A stretch of 11,733 nt of DNA from an uncultured Clostridium sp. Its GTDB lineage: Bacteria > Bacillota > Clostridia > TANB77 > CAG-508. The notes under the pieces are model-generated. The model ran no database searches. It worked only from the letters and a program-made list of their open reading frames with translations, and was not told where the DNA came from. Of this stretch, positions 1 through 7,898 are shown piece after piece. The stretch lies in assembly GCA_947062645.1 (NCBI GenBank), contig CAMSQT010000018.1, forward strand, positions 1 through 11,733, given 5' to 3'. The position numbers and the translations under genes were made by a program. Numbering within the stretch: position 1 is the first letter of the stretch; the number at the start of each line of letters is the position of its first letter.

Positions 1-990
1 CTCTTACGATCTTATATGGATATTACAGAGGGGAAAGTAGAAGCTGGTACAAAATTACAAATGTATACAGGAAATCAAACAGTGGCACAAAAATTCAAAT
101 TTGAAAAGGCTAAAACAACATTAGAAGGTAAAAAAGTACTAGATAATGGGGTTTACTATATTCAAAGTGCGTTAAACAATAGAAAAGTATTAGACATTTC
201 TGGTGGTTCCTATAATAGTTATGCAAATGTTCAGTTATGGGAAAATGAAGGAGTACAACAACAAAGATTTGAAGTTACTTATAATGAACAGGAAAAGTAC
301 TATCAAATTAGGTCTGTTAATTCAGGGAAAAACCTAGATGTATTAGGGAATGGGAAAACAAACAAAACGAATGTACATCAATATGATAAAAATAATACAT
401 CAGCACAACAATGGATTTTACAAGAGGCAGGAAATGGATATTTTTATATTTTTTCAAAAGGGGCAGAATTATATTTAGATGTAGATAATGCTTCAGCACA
501 AAACGGAGCCAATATCCAATTATATGAAGGAAATGGTTCGAATGCCCAGAAATTCAAATTTGAAAAAACAACAATGATAGGGGAAGAAACCTATAAAATA
601 GCAATAAGAAATGACTCGAATAAATTTTTCGATATTTCTGGAGGTTCTACTGCTGAAGGAGCAAACTTACAAATATGGCAAGATAGCAATGTAAATCAAC
701 AAGTTTATAGAGTAAAATTTGATAAGGATAAAACGTATTGCAAAATTATAGCAAAACATTCCAATAAAGTTTTAACAGTAGAAGCTAATAATAATGTGGT
801 ACAAAGAACAGATACGGGAGCAGATAACCAAAGATGGAGTATAGAAATAGTTGGATATCGTTATTATAAGATAAAATCAAAAGCCAATGGATTGTATTTA
901 GATGTAGATTGTGACGGAACTGCCAATGGTACCAATATAAAAACCTATACAGGATATGATACCAATGCACAAAAATTCTATTTTTCAGGT
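1..990 (+). repeat. Ricin-type beta-trefoil repeats of the GH25 protein
   Basis: Roughly 45-48-residue sub-repeats follow the pattern aromatic-x-I ... LDV ... G-A/T-N-(I/V)-Q ... Q-x-(W/F). Three such sub-repeats make one ricin B-like (CBM13-type) trefoil. The segment holds the last sub-repeat of a first trefoil (to about base 105), a full trefoil (about 150-560) and a second full one (about 580-990). The middle sub-repeat of the last trefoil (about 735-850) is the most decayed: LDV has become LTV and the GxNxQ turn is altered. Sugar binding by this family is established; the ligand here is unknown. Confidence 0.85.
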
Positions 991-1590
991 GTTAGAACAT
1001 TAGATGGAATTGATGTAAGTGAACACCAATATGAAATAAATTGGCAACAGGTAAGAAATGCAGGAATAGATTTTGCTATTGTTAGAGTGGGTTATGGACA
1101 ACATGCTCATCAAAAAGATAAATATTTTGAGCAGAATTATGATGGAGCAAGAGCAATGGGATTAAAAGTAGGAACTTATTTATATTCTTATGCACAATCA
1201 GTAGAAGATGCTAGAAGAGAAGCTTATAATTGTTTAGCATGGCTAAGAGGAAGACCATTAGATTATCCTGTATTTTATGACATAGAAGATTCTAGTCAAG
1301 CATGGATTGACCCGCAAACAATGACAGATATGGTAAAAGCTTTTTGCGAAATTATCAGTAATGCAGGCTATAAAACAGGAGTTTATACCTATCGAGATTG
1401 GTTTAGGAATAAAATATATACTGGGCAATTACCAGGAAATTATCAAATTTGGTTAGCACATTATACTTGGGATGTAAATAAGCCATCTGATTATGAAGGA
1501 TATTATAACATTTGGCAATACACAAGTCGCGGATATGTACCAGGAATTAATGGTAATGTAGATAGGAATATAGAATATAGAAATTATTAG
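1..1590 (+). CDS. Ricin-repeat GH25 lysozyme (N-acetylmuramidase), 5' end missing
   Basis: Probably a secreted muramidase that cuts the MurNAc-GlcNAc bond of peptidoglycan. The frame is open from base 1; the first in-window ATG at 16 lies inside a ricin sub-repeat (it aligns with the YLDV segment of other copies), so the real start and any signal peptide are upstream. Bases 1-990 encode the end of one ricin-type beta-trefoil and two whole ones, with AQQW, AQKF and NQRW signatures. Bases about 1000-1590 encode a GH25 domain: the GIDVSEHQ opening with its Asp at 1012-1014, and the catalytic DIE motif with Asp at 1279-1281 and Glu at 1285-1287, both at the places expected for the family. The protein ends at the GH25 domain with no wall anchor. 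A terminator follows directly. GH25 enzymes also occur as phage endolysins, but no phage gene is visible and the ricin repeats match the glucosaminidase at 3773-6829, so a cellular autolysin is more likely. Confidence 0.93.
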   Translation, partial: LLRSYMDITEGKVEAGTKLQMYTGNQTVAQKFKFEKAKTTLEGKKVLDNGVYYIQSALNNRKVLDISGGSYNSYANVQLWENEGVQQQRFEVTYNEQEKYYQIRSVNSGKNLDVLGNGKTNKTNVHQYDKNNTSAQQWILQEAGNGYFYIFSKGAELYLDVDNASAQNGANIQLYEGNGSNAQKFKFEKTTMIGEETYKIAIRNDSNKFFDISGGSTAEGANLQIWQDSNVNQQVYRVKFDKDKTYCKIIAKHSNKVLTVEANNNVVQRTDTGADNQRWSIEIVGYRYYKIKSKANGLYLDVDCDGTANGTNIKTYTGYDTNAQKFYFSGVRTLDGIDVSEHQYEINWQQVRNAGIDFAIVRVGYGQHAHQKDKYFEQNYDGARAMGLKVGTYLYSYAQSVEDARREAYNCLAWLRGRPLDYPVFYDIEDSSQAWIDPQTMTDMVKAFCEIISNAGYKTGVYTYRDWFRNKIYTGQLPGNYQIWLAHYTWDVNKPSDYEGYYNIWQYTSRGYVPGINGNVDRNIEYRNY

Positions 1591-1594
1591 ATGG

Positions 1595-1631
1595 AAAAAG
1601 AAATGTCGGAATTTTGGGACATTTCTTTTTT
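1595..1631 (+). terminator. Intrinsic terminator after the GH25 gene
   Basis: A perfect 13-base-pair stem pairs 1595-1607 with 1618-1630 across a 10-base loop and ends in a run of T (1626-1631). The A-run on the left arm means the hairpin could also stop transcription coming from the opposite strand. It begins four bases after the stop codon of the lysozyme gene. Confidence 0.9.
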
Positions 1632-1638
1632 GATTTAC

Positions 1639-1667
1639 TTGATTATAGGCTAAAAGAATGATAAAAT
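1639..1667 (+). promoter_or_regulatory. Sigma-A-type promoter for the GT4-GT2 pair
   Basis: TTGATT at 1639-1644, a 17-base spacer and TAAAAT at 1662-1667. The expected transcription start is about 1674, giving a leader of only about 20 bases before the ATG at 1692. An AGGAGG at 1669-1674 is too far from that ATG (17 bases) and would lie at the transcript's very 5' end; GGGGTG at 1681-1686 is better placed as the ribosome site. Confidence 0.75.
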
Positions 1668-1691
1668 CAGGAGGATTATTGGGGTGAGAAA

Positions 1692-2802
1692 ATGAAAAAA
1701 ATATTATTTGGAATTACAAGTTTAACACTTCGGTGGAGCAGAAAGAGTATTAGTAGATTTAGCAAATTGTTTGGCAAAAGATTATGAAATAACTATTTTT
1801 ACGATTTATGCAAAAGGGGAGTTAGAAAAAGAATTAGTATCTGCTATTAAATTAGAAAGTCTATATCCAGTTTCTTATGCAGAATTATCCAATTTTCAAA
1901 AAAAAATAGGTATGCCATTAAAAGTATTATTAAAAAGTAAAAAGCTTTATGAAAAAAAAATAAACAAAAATTATGAGGTAGAAATAGCCTTTTTAGAAGG
2001 AGCTATTACGAGGCTATTTAGTAATAAAAATAGCAATGCGAAAAAAATTGCTTGGGTTCATAATGACATTGCTTGTGTATTTGGAAAAGGAATGAAAGCT
2101 AAAATAAAAAAACAAATTGATAAAAAGATTTATGATAAATATGAAAAATTAGTATTTGTAAGTAAAGATAATTTAGTGAGCTTTGAAAAAGCTTATCCAA
2201 CGATAAAAAATGAAAAACAAGTGATTTATAATTATATCGATACCAGTAAAGTACTAGAAAAAGCAAAAGAAATTCCAGATATAGAGTTTCAAAAAGGGGT
2301 TACCAATATAGTAACAGTAGCGAGGCTTGTGGAACAAAAAGGAATAGATAGATTAATTGAAGTTCATAAAAAATTAATACAAGAGGGATTGCTTCATAAT
2401 TTTTATGTAATAGGAGATGGACCTCAGAAAGACAAGTTACAAGATTTAATCAAAAAAGAAGAGATAGAAGAAACTTTTAAATTGTTGGGGAAAAAGGAAA
2501 ATCCATATCCTTATATAAAAATGGCAGATTATTTTGCTTTATTATCTTGGTATGAAGGATATCCAATGGTATTGTTGGAAGCACAGATTTTACAAAAAAG
2601 GATTATTATAACCAATACAGCAGCAAAAGAAACCTTACAAAACTATAAAAATTATACAATAGCCCCAAATTCACAACAAGGAATTTTACAAACGTTGAGA
2701 CAAATCTTAACCAAGCAAGAAAAAGAAAAAGAAGAACAGGAGAACTATCAAAATGAAGATATTCTAAAAAAAATTCAAAAGTTAATGGGAGAAGAAATAT
2801 GA
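1692..2802 (+). pseudogene. GT4-family glycosyltransferase, frameshifted near its start
   Basis: A cytoplasmic retaining (GT-B fold) enzyme expected to transfer a sugar from a nucleotide-sugar donor to a growing surface polysaccharide. From the ATG at 1692 the frame gives MKKILFGITSLTL, then turns into unrelated residues and stops at 1785-1787. Removing one base, C1731, joins MKKILFGITSLTL to GGAERVLVDLAN and keeps the frame open to 2802, giving 369 residues, a normal length for GT4. The repaired protein has the N-terminal GGAER loop (residues 14-18), a VTVARLVEQKG segment near residue 200, and the family's E-x7-E motif (Glu288 and Glu296, in EGYPMVLLE). As the sequence stands, the longest downstream frame opens only at a TTG at 1771, with no good ribosome site, and lacks the GGAER loop, so it is probably inactive. 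A sequencing or assembly error is possible. The stop overlaps the next gene's start by ATGA. Confidence 0.85.
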
Positions 2803-3686
2803 AAGTAACAGTAATAACACCAACTTACAATAGAGAAAAATTATTATCAAAACTTTATGAAAGTATAGTAGATAATAGTAATTATGGGGGCGAAATTGAG
2901 TGGCTAATCATAGATGATGGCTCAAAGGATAATACCAAAAAAATGGTTGATAAATGGAAAGAAGAAAAGAAAATAGAAATTAAATATGAATTTCAAGAAA
3001 ATCAAGGTAAAATGAATGCAATCAATCATATGGTACCATATGCTACAGGAGATTTAATCATAGAGTGTGATTCGGATGATTTCTTTACAAAAGATGCTTT
3101 TTCTATCATAGAACAGACCTGGAACAAAAATAAAGAAAGAAAAGATATCTATGCCTTTTGTTTTTTAAAATATGATACAAAGGGAAACAATATGGGAAAA
3201 AAATTTTCTAAGCAAGAAACCACGATGTTTGATTTGTATTTTAAAGAGGGAGAAGATGGCGAAAAGGCATTGGTGTTTTTTGGTAACATAAGAAAACACT
3301 ACCAATATCAAATCGAAAGAAATGAAAAGTTTTCAACCGAAGCTAGAATGCATCATAAAATGGACGAAAACTACAAAATAGTAACAGTAAATGAGCCAAT
3401 TATGATTTGCGAATATCAACAAGAAGGTTACACAAAAAATATTGCAAAACAATTTAAAGAAAATCCGTATGGATATTATGAATATTTTAAGGAAATTTTA
3501 CAAAGAGATTTTAGAGGGGTGAAATTTTCAAAAAGATTATATGTAATAAAGCATTACATTTTATTTAGTTATTTGACCAAACAATATAAAATAACAAATA
3601 TAAGTGGATTCAAAAATAAAGTACTGTATTTTATGCTGTTATTACCAGGAATTATTAAAACAAAATTAAGATATAGAGGTAAATAA
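2799..3686 (+). CDS. Glycosyltransferase family 2
   Basis: A 295-residue inverting GT-A enzyme that would add one sugar from a nucleotide-sugar donor, probably to a lipid-linked polysaccharide precursor at the inner membrane face. The N-terminal GT2 fold is clear: VITPTYN (residues 5-11), IIDDGS (37-42), NQGKMNAIN, and the metal-binding DSD at 91-93 followed by another Asp. The C-terminal part (about 245-295) alternates basic and hydrophobic residues and ends in KTKLRYRGK; it has no clear transmembrane helix but could touch the membrane. The ATG overlaps the stop of the broken GT4 gene by four bases, which points to translational coupling, so the upstream frameshift could also lower its translation. 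No terminator is seen after it, so read-through into the glucosaminidase gene is possible. Donor and acceptor cannot be inferred. Confidence 0.93.
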   Translation: MKVTVITPTYNREKLLSKLYESIVDNSNYGGEIEWLIIDDGSKDNTKKMVDKWKEEKKIEIKYEFQENQGKMNAINHMVPYATGDLIIECDSDDFFTKDAFSIIEQTWNKNKERKDIYAFCFLKYDTKGNNMGKKFSKQETTMFDLYFKEGEDGEKALVFFGNIRKHYQYQIERNEKFSTEARMHHKMDENYKIVTVNEPIMICEYQQEGYTKNIAKQFKENPYGYYEYFKEILQRDFRGVKFSKRLYVIKHYILFSYLTKQYKITNISGFKNKVLYFMLLLPGIIKTKLRYRGK

Positions 3687-3705
3687 TGGAATTTAATAAA
3701 AAAAC

Positions 3706-3735
3706 TTGATTTTTCGACAAGATATGATATAAAAT
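3706..3735 (+). promoter_or_regulatory. Sigma-A-type promoter for the glucosaminidase gene
   Basis: TTGATT at 3706-3711 lies 16 bases before TATAAA (3728-3733), or 18 bases before the overlapping TAAAAT (3730-3735). An AAAGGAGG ribosome site at 3757-3764, eight bases before the ATG at 3773, supports that start. Confidence 0.65.
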
Positions 3736-3772
3736 AAGAAGAAGCAAAGGGGAAACAAAGGAGGAAATACAC

Positions 3773-6700
3773 ATGAAAGCAAAAGCGATATTGATTGTAT
3801 TATTAATTAATACAATTATTTTACCAGCATTTATGCCTGCCATAAGTTTTGCTTATGAGGATTTAGAGAAAGAAGAAGTTTTAACAGAAAATGAAGTTGA
3901 GCAAGAAGAAACGAAAGAAGATGAGAGTTTAAAAGAATCAGAAGAGACAAAGGAAGAAGATATAGAAGAAACAACAGAACAAGAACCAGAAATATTATCG
4001 GAACAGGATGAGAAAATAACTGATTTAGAAGTGACAGAAGAGCAAGATGTTGTACAGGAAGAAGACGTTGAAGTGGAAAAAGTTATGAAAGCAGTGCCTA
4101 ATGTATCTGATCAATTGCCAGAAGGAGATGGAGAATATACTATCTCAACAGCATTAGATAATAAAAAAGTATTAGATGTTGATGGAGGTTCTAAAAATAA
4201 TGGTGCTAATATTCAATTATATGAAGGGAATAAAAGTGATGCTCAAAAATTTAATTTAAAGTATAATGCTAGCACAAAAACATATACCATAATAGCAATA
4301 AATTCTAATAAGGTGTTAGATGTATATTGCGGAGCAAGTAATAATGGAACGAATGTACAACAATATGATGGAAATAATACTAAAGCACAACAGTGGGTTT
4401 TGAAAAATGCAGGAAATGGATATTTCTATATTATATCAAAGTGTAATGGATTATACTTAGACGTAAATAATGCAATAGCTAAAAATGGAAGCAATATACA
4501 AGTTTATGAAGGAAACGGCAGTAATGCACAAAAATTTAAATTTATAAAAAATGCAGATATAGAAACAGAACAATTGCCAAAAGGAGATGGTACCTATATT
4601 ATTTCGACAGCATTAAAGGAAGACAAAGTATTAGATGTAGATGGAGGAATAACTAATAATGGTGCTAATATTCAACTATGGGATTGGGCTAATGTAAAAC
4701 AACAAAAATTTAAATTAACTTATAATGCCAGCACAAAAACATATACTATAACAGCAACACATTCTAATAAGGTGTTAGATGTATATTGCGGAGCAAGCAG
4801 TAATGGAACGAATGTACAACAATATGATGGAAATAATACTAAAGCGCAACAGTGGGTTTTGAAAAATGCAGGAAATGGATATTTCTATATTATATCAAAG
4901 TGTAATGGATTATACTTAGACGTAAATGAAGCAATAGCTGAAAATGGAAGCAATATACAAGTGTACGAAGGAAATGGAAGTAATGCTCAAAAATTTAAAT
5001 TTACTAAAAATACAGATATAGAAACCCATAAATTACCAGAAGGAGATGGTACCTATATTATTTCGACAGCATTAAATAAAGACAAAGTATTAGATGTAAG
5101 TGGTGGGTCAACAAGCAATGGTGCTAATATTCAATTGTGGGAAGAGGCTAATGTAAAACAACAAAAATTCAAATTAACTTATAATGCTAGCACAAAAACA
5201 TATACTATAACAGCGACGCATTCTAATAAAGTATTGGATGTATATTGTGGGGAAAGTGATAATGGAACGAATGTGCAACAGTATGATGGGAATAATACAA
5301 CAGCACAACAATGGATATTGCAGGATGCAGGAAATGGTTACTTTTATATTATATCAAAATGTAATGGGCTGTATTTAGATGTGGCAGGTGGAAATGCTAG
5401 CAATGGAAGTAACATACAAGTTTATGAGGGGAATGGAAGTAACGCCCAGAAATTTAAGTTTACAACTATAGGGGTAGAAGATGGCTTATATACAATAAAA
5501 ACAGCTATTAATAATCAATATGTGTTAGATGTACAAGGAGGCTCTGGTGCGAATGGTGCCAATGTACAGTTATATACTGCCAATGGAACGGCTGCTCAAA
5601 AATGGGAAGTAAAATACATAGGCAAAGGTTATTATAGTATTATAGCATCACACTCAGGAAAAGCATTAGATGTATATTGTGGAGCGAGTGATAATGGAAC
5701 TAATGTACAACAATATGATAGTAATAATACAATAGCACAACAGTGGATTTTAAAAGAAGCGGGAAATGGATATTATTATATTGTATCAAGATGTAATAAT
5801 TTATACTTAGATGTATCTTATGCAATAGCAAAAGATGGAGCTAATATTCAAGTATATGAAAAGAATGGAAGTAATGCTCAAAAATTCAAGTTTGAAAAGA
5901 CATCTAAAACGAATTCTTCTAATTTTCAAAATTTAAATGAAAAACAGTACCCAGGGTATAAAGCAATGCTACAACAGTTACAAAATAAACATCCTAACTG
6001 GAGTTTTGAAATATATTACACAGGACTAAATTGGAATGCAGCAGTAAATCAACAAGATGTCTTAGCTAGCATTAATAGTCCAAGAAGTTTAGTTCATGAA
6101 TATTATTATTTACATGATAAAGGCGGAGCGGAATGGATACAAGGAACGGATAAATATGATACTTCAAAGGAATGGTACAGGGCATCCAAAAAAGGAATTG
6201 GCTATATGATGGATCCAAGAAATAGTTTAGAAGAAGCCTGGATATTCCAATTCCAAGATTTAACAGATGCATCAGCAACAAAAGAGGAAATTATAAAAAT
6301 GTTAGCTAATGTTACTTTCTTAAAAAATAAAGAAACAGCAGCAGACACCATAGTAAAACAATGTGCGAAAAAAGGGGTTAATCCGTTTCATATTGTTGCT
6401 AGAATGCTTCAAGAGCAAGGCAATAATGGAAGTTCTAGTAACGGTTTTAAATGTACACATGCGCATAAAAACACAGTATATAATTTGTTCAACATTAGGG
6501 TAAGTGGTTCAAATGGATTGGTAATAGGCGCTAATTATGCTTGTGATATGGGATGGTTTACCCAAGAAAAATGCATAGAAGATAGTATTGATTTTATTAA
6601 AAAAGAATATATTGGAGTAGGACAATCTACCTTATATTTCCAAAAATACAATGTAGTAAATCAAATCTATAGTCATCAATATATGACAAATATTTACGGG

Positions 6701-6829
6701 GCAAACGATGAAGGAAATAAAATGTACCAAGGGTATCATGCTAACGGTCTTTTAAATAGAGAATTTAAATTTGTCATTCCAGTCTATGAAAATATGCCAA
6801 GTGCACCAAGTCCAAGACCAGGAAAATGA
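3773..6829 (+). CDS. Secreted ricin-repeat endo-beta-N-acetylglucosaminidase (GH73-like autolysin)
   Basis: A 1018-residue exported hydrolase expected to cut the GlcNAc-MurNAc bond of peptidoglycan. In order: a signal peptide (residues 1-27, cleavage likely after SFA); a Glu-rich stretch (28-103) with about 30 Glu and 7 Asp; four ricin-type beta-trefoils (about 114-709), twelve sub-repeats in all with AQQW and AQKF signatures; and a C-terminal glucosaminidase region (about 724-1018). That region opens with QYPGYKAMLQQLQNKHPNW, as in clostridial autolysins of this type, carries ARMLQEQG with the probable catalytic Glu881, and contains the YSHQYMTNIYGAN segment typical of the family. It ends in PSAPSPRPGK, with no LPXTG motif or C-terminal membrane helix, so attachment would rest on the trefoils. 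A strong ribosome site fixes the start and a terminator follows. The repeats match those of the GH25 protein at 1-990. The glucosaminidase assignment is from motif memory and is fairly sure; the exact substrate is not. Confidence 0.93.
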   Translation: MKAKAILIVLLINTIILPAFMPAISFAYEDLEKEEVLTENEVEQEETKEDESLKESEETKEEDIEETTEQEPEILSEQDEKITDLEVTEEQDVVQEEDVEVEKVMKAVPNVSDQLPEGDGEYTISTALDNKKVLDVDGGSKNNGANIQLYEGNKSDAQKFNLKYNASTKTYTIIAINSNKVLDVYCGASNNGTNVQQYDGNNTKAQQWVLKNAGNGYFYIISKCNGLYLDVNNAIAKNGSNIQVYEGNGSNAQKFKFIKNADIETEQLPKGDGTYIISTALKEDKVLDVDGGITNNGANIQLWDWANVKQQKFKLTYNASTKTYTITATHSNKVLDVYCGASSNGTNVQQYDGNNTKAQQWVLKNAGNGYFYIISKCNGLYLDVNEAIAENGSNIQVYEGNGSNAQKFKFTKNTDIETHKLPEGDGTYIISTALNKDKVLDVSGGSTSNGANIQLWEEANVKQQKFKLTYNASTKTYTITATHSNKVLDVYCGESDNGTNVQQYDGNNTTAQQWILQDAGNGYFYIISKCNGLYLDVAGGNASNGSNIQVYEGNGSNAQKFKFTTIGVEDGLYTIKTAINNQYVLDVQGGSGANGANVQLYTANGTAAQKWEVKYIGKGYYSIIASHSGKALDVYCGASDNGTNVQQYDSNNTIAQQWILKEAGNGYYYIVSRCNNLYLDVSYAIAKDGANIQVYEKNGSNAQKFKFEKTSKTNSSNFQNLNEKQYPGYKAMLQQLQNKHPNWSFEIYYTGLNWNAAVNQQDVLASINSPRSLVHEYYYLHDKGGAEWIQGTDKYDTSKEWYRASKKGIGYMMDPRNSLEEAWIFQFQDLTDASATKEEIIKMLANVTFLKNKETAADTIVKQCAKKGVNPFHIVARMLQEQGNNGSSSNGFKCTHAHKNTVYNLFNIRVSGSNGLVIGANYACDMGWFTQEKCIEDSIDFIKKEYIGVGQSTLYFQKYNVVNQIYSHQYMTNIYGANDEGNKMYQGYHANGLLNREFKFVIPVYENMPSAPSPRPGK
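4112..5899 (+). repeat. Four tandem ricin-trefoil units (459-base period)
   Basis: Units begin near 4112, 4571, 5030 and 5477. The first three are spaced exactly 459 bases (153 codons) and include a linker with GDG; the fourth is 145 codons after the third and lacks the linker. Unit 1 and unit 2 differ at only three positions over 166 bases (4303-4468 against 4762-4927). The first third of unit 2 instead resembles unit 3. This is a protein-coding repeat, not a CRISPR array. Such near-identity can promote gain or loss of units by recombination. Confidence 0.93.
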
Positions 6830-6837
6830 TATACAAG

Positions 6838-6872
6838 ATAGTTGAGAAAAATCTTTCTCAACTATTATTTTT
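6838..6872 (+). terminator. Intrinsic terminator after the glucosaminidase gene
   Basis: A perfect 12-base-pair stem (6838-6849 with 6854-6865) closes a 4-base loop and is followed by a T-rich tail (6865-6872, interrupted by one A). It lies nine bases after the stop codon. Confidence 0.88.
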
Positions 6873-6886
6873 GTTATGGCAACCTA

Positions 6887-6915
6887 TTGACACTTTTGAA
6901 AATTAAGGCTAAAAT
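6887..6915 (+). promoter_or_regulatory. Strong sigma-A-type promoter for the second GT2 gene
   Basis: A perfect TTGACA at 6887-6892, a 17-base spacer and TAAAAT at 6910-6915. The start point expected near 6922 falls just before AGGAGG (6924-6929), so the leader is only about 14 bases long. Confidence 0.8.
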
Positions 6916-6935
6916 GAAAAAATAGGAGGCTAGTT

Positions 6936-7793
6936 ATGAAAGAAAAGTTAGTAACTATTATGACACCATGTTATAATGGAGAAAAATATATAAAAAATTT
7001 AATAGAATCCATATTAAAGCAAACTTATTCGAATATAGAATTTATTTTAATAGACGATGGTTCTACGGATAATACAGAAAAAGTAGTAAAAGGGTATGAA
7101 ACGAAATTAAAAGACAAAAATATAACGTTAAAGTATATCAAACAAAAAAATCAGGGACAAGCAACAGCGGCTAACAATGGGTTAAAACAAGTAGAAGGAG
7201 AATTCTTAATTTGGCCAGATGCAGATGATTATTTTGAAAAAGATGCCATCCAAAACATGGTAAGTTTTTTTCATGAGCATAAAGAATATGATGTTGTTAG
7301 AGCAAAGGTAGCATTTCGAAAAGATACACCTGAAAAAGAAATAATAGAGATTAGAGAAAGTAAAAATCCAGAAAATACAGATTTATTTTTAAATTACATT
7401 AAAGAAGAAGATACTTATTGTTTTTGTGGCGTAATTATGATAAGGACAGAAAGATTTTTTGAAAGAAATAAAGGAAAAGATATCTATATTAACAGAGCAG
7501 GGCAAAATTGGCAAATTATCTTACCAGCAGTTTACAAAGCAAAATCAGGATATATTGATAAAATTGTATATAATGTAACAATAAGAGAAGGTAGCCATTC
7601 TAGAAAAAAAGAAAGCAAATTAGATGTTCTAAAAAGAATGCAAAATCATAGAAAAATATTAAACAAAACCGTATCTAAAATAGTAGATAACAAAGAAGAA
7701 AAAAAGAAATATTTAAAAATTATAAAAGATAAATATGACGTAAGGCAAAAAGAATACATTAAATACCAATTAAAACATTGGAATGAAAAGTAA
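6936..7793 (+). CDS. Glycosyltransferase family 2
   Basis: A 285-residue cytoplasmic GT-A enzyme, predicted to transfer a sugar from a nucleotide-sugar donor during surface-polysaccharide assembly. The family motifs are all present: VTIMTPCYNG (residues 6-15), LIDDGSTDNT (38-47), KNQGQATAANNG, and the metal-binding DAD at 95-97 followed by Asp98. The C-terminal third is rich in Lys and Glu and shows no membrane helix. AGGAGG at 6924-6929, six bases before the ATG, fixes the start. It is a single-gene unit with its own promoter and terminator. It differs clearly from the GT2 at 2799-3686 outside the shared motifs, so the two are probably different specificities and not a recent duplication. 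Donor and acceptor are unknown. Confidence 0.93.
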   Translation: MKEKLVTIMTPCYNGEKYIKNLIESILKQTYSNIEFILIDDGSTDNTEKVVKGYETKLKDKNITLKYIKQKNQGQATAANNGLKQVEGEFLIWPDADDYFEKDAIQNMVSFFHEHKEYDVVRAKVAFRKDTPEKEIIEIRESKNPENTDLFLNYIKEEDTYCFCGVIMIRTERFFERNKGKDIYINRAGQNWQIILPAVYKAKSGYIDKIVYNVTIREGSHSRKKESKLDVLKRMQNHRKILNKTVSKIVDNKEEKKKYLKIIKDKYDVRQKEYIKYQLKHWNEK

Positions 7794-7825
7794 CATCCTA
7801 AAATAAATTAGGATGTTTTTATTTT
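7792..7825 (+). terminator. Intrinsic terminator after the second GT2 gene
   Basis: A perfect 10-base-pair stem (7792-7801 with 7808-7817) closes a 6-base loop, followed by T-rich sequence to 7825. The left arm overlaps the TAA stop codon (7791-7793). Confidence 0.85.
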
Positions 7826-7835
7826 ATGCAAACGA

Positions 7836-7864
7836 TTGACTATCCCTAAAAATCCTGATAAAAT
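7836..7864 (+). promoter_or_regulatory. Sigma-A-type promoter for the pyruvyl transferase/FrhB gene
   Basis: TTGACT at 7836-7841, a 17-base spacer and TAAAAT at 7859-7864. The TTG of the -35 box is in frame with the gene downstream and could be mistaken for its start codon. The predicted transcription start near 7871 leaves a leader of about 28 bases before the ATG at 7899. Confidence 0.75.
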
Positions 7865-7886
7865 GACAAAGAAAGAAAATGGGGAA

Positions 7887-7893
7887 AGAGGTG
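7887..7893 (+). promoter_or_regulatory. Ribosome site that sets the start at 7899
   Basis: AGAGGTG at 7887-7893 is close to the AGGAGGTG consensus and lies five bases before the ATG at 7899. The in-frame TTG at 7836 has no such site and sits within the promoter's -35 box, so 7899 is preferred. Confidence 0.75.
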
Positions 7894-7898
7894 CTAAA

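Noticed and set aside
1..990. Ricin-like toxin
   Set aside because: Only the carbohydrate-binding trefoil fold is shared; there is no RNA N-glycosidase or other toxin domain, and the catalytic parts are peptidoglycan hydrolases.
1..1590. Prophage endolysin
   Set aside because: GH25 occurs in phages, but there is no holin, tail or integrase gene nearby, and the multiple ricin trefoils match the neighbouring secreted autolysin.
1771..2802. A complete short glycosyltransferase starting at TTG 1771
   Set aside because: The TTG is an internal Leu codon of the repaired GT4 protein, lacks a ribosome site, and the bases just upstream encode GGAERVLVDLAN in the same frame.
4112..5899. Regular repeats as a possible CRISPR array
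   Set aside because: The period is 459 bases, the reading frame runs through, and the units encode beta-trefoils.
6914..6925. Tiny leader frame (ATG AAA AAA TAG) before the second GT2 gene
   Set aside because: Its ATG overlaps the -10 box, so it is not in the predicted transcript.
7836..7898. In-frame upstream TTG that would add 21 residues to the pyruvyl transferase fusion
   Set aside because: The TTG is the first half of the -35 box and the added part spans the promoter; the ATG at 7899 has a good ribosome site and the product then begins with the family-like MNFLLYGEGTF.
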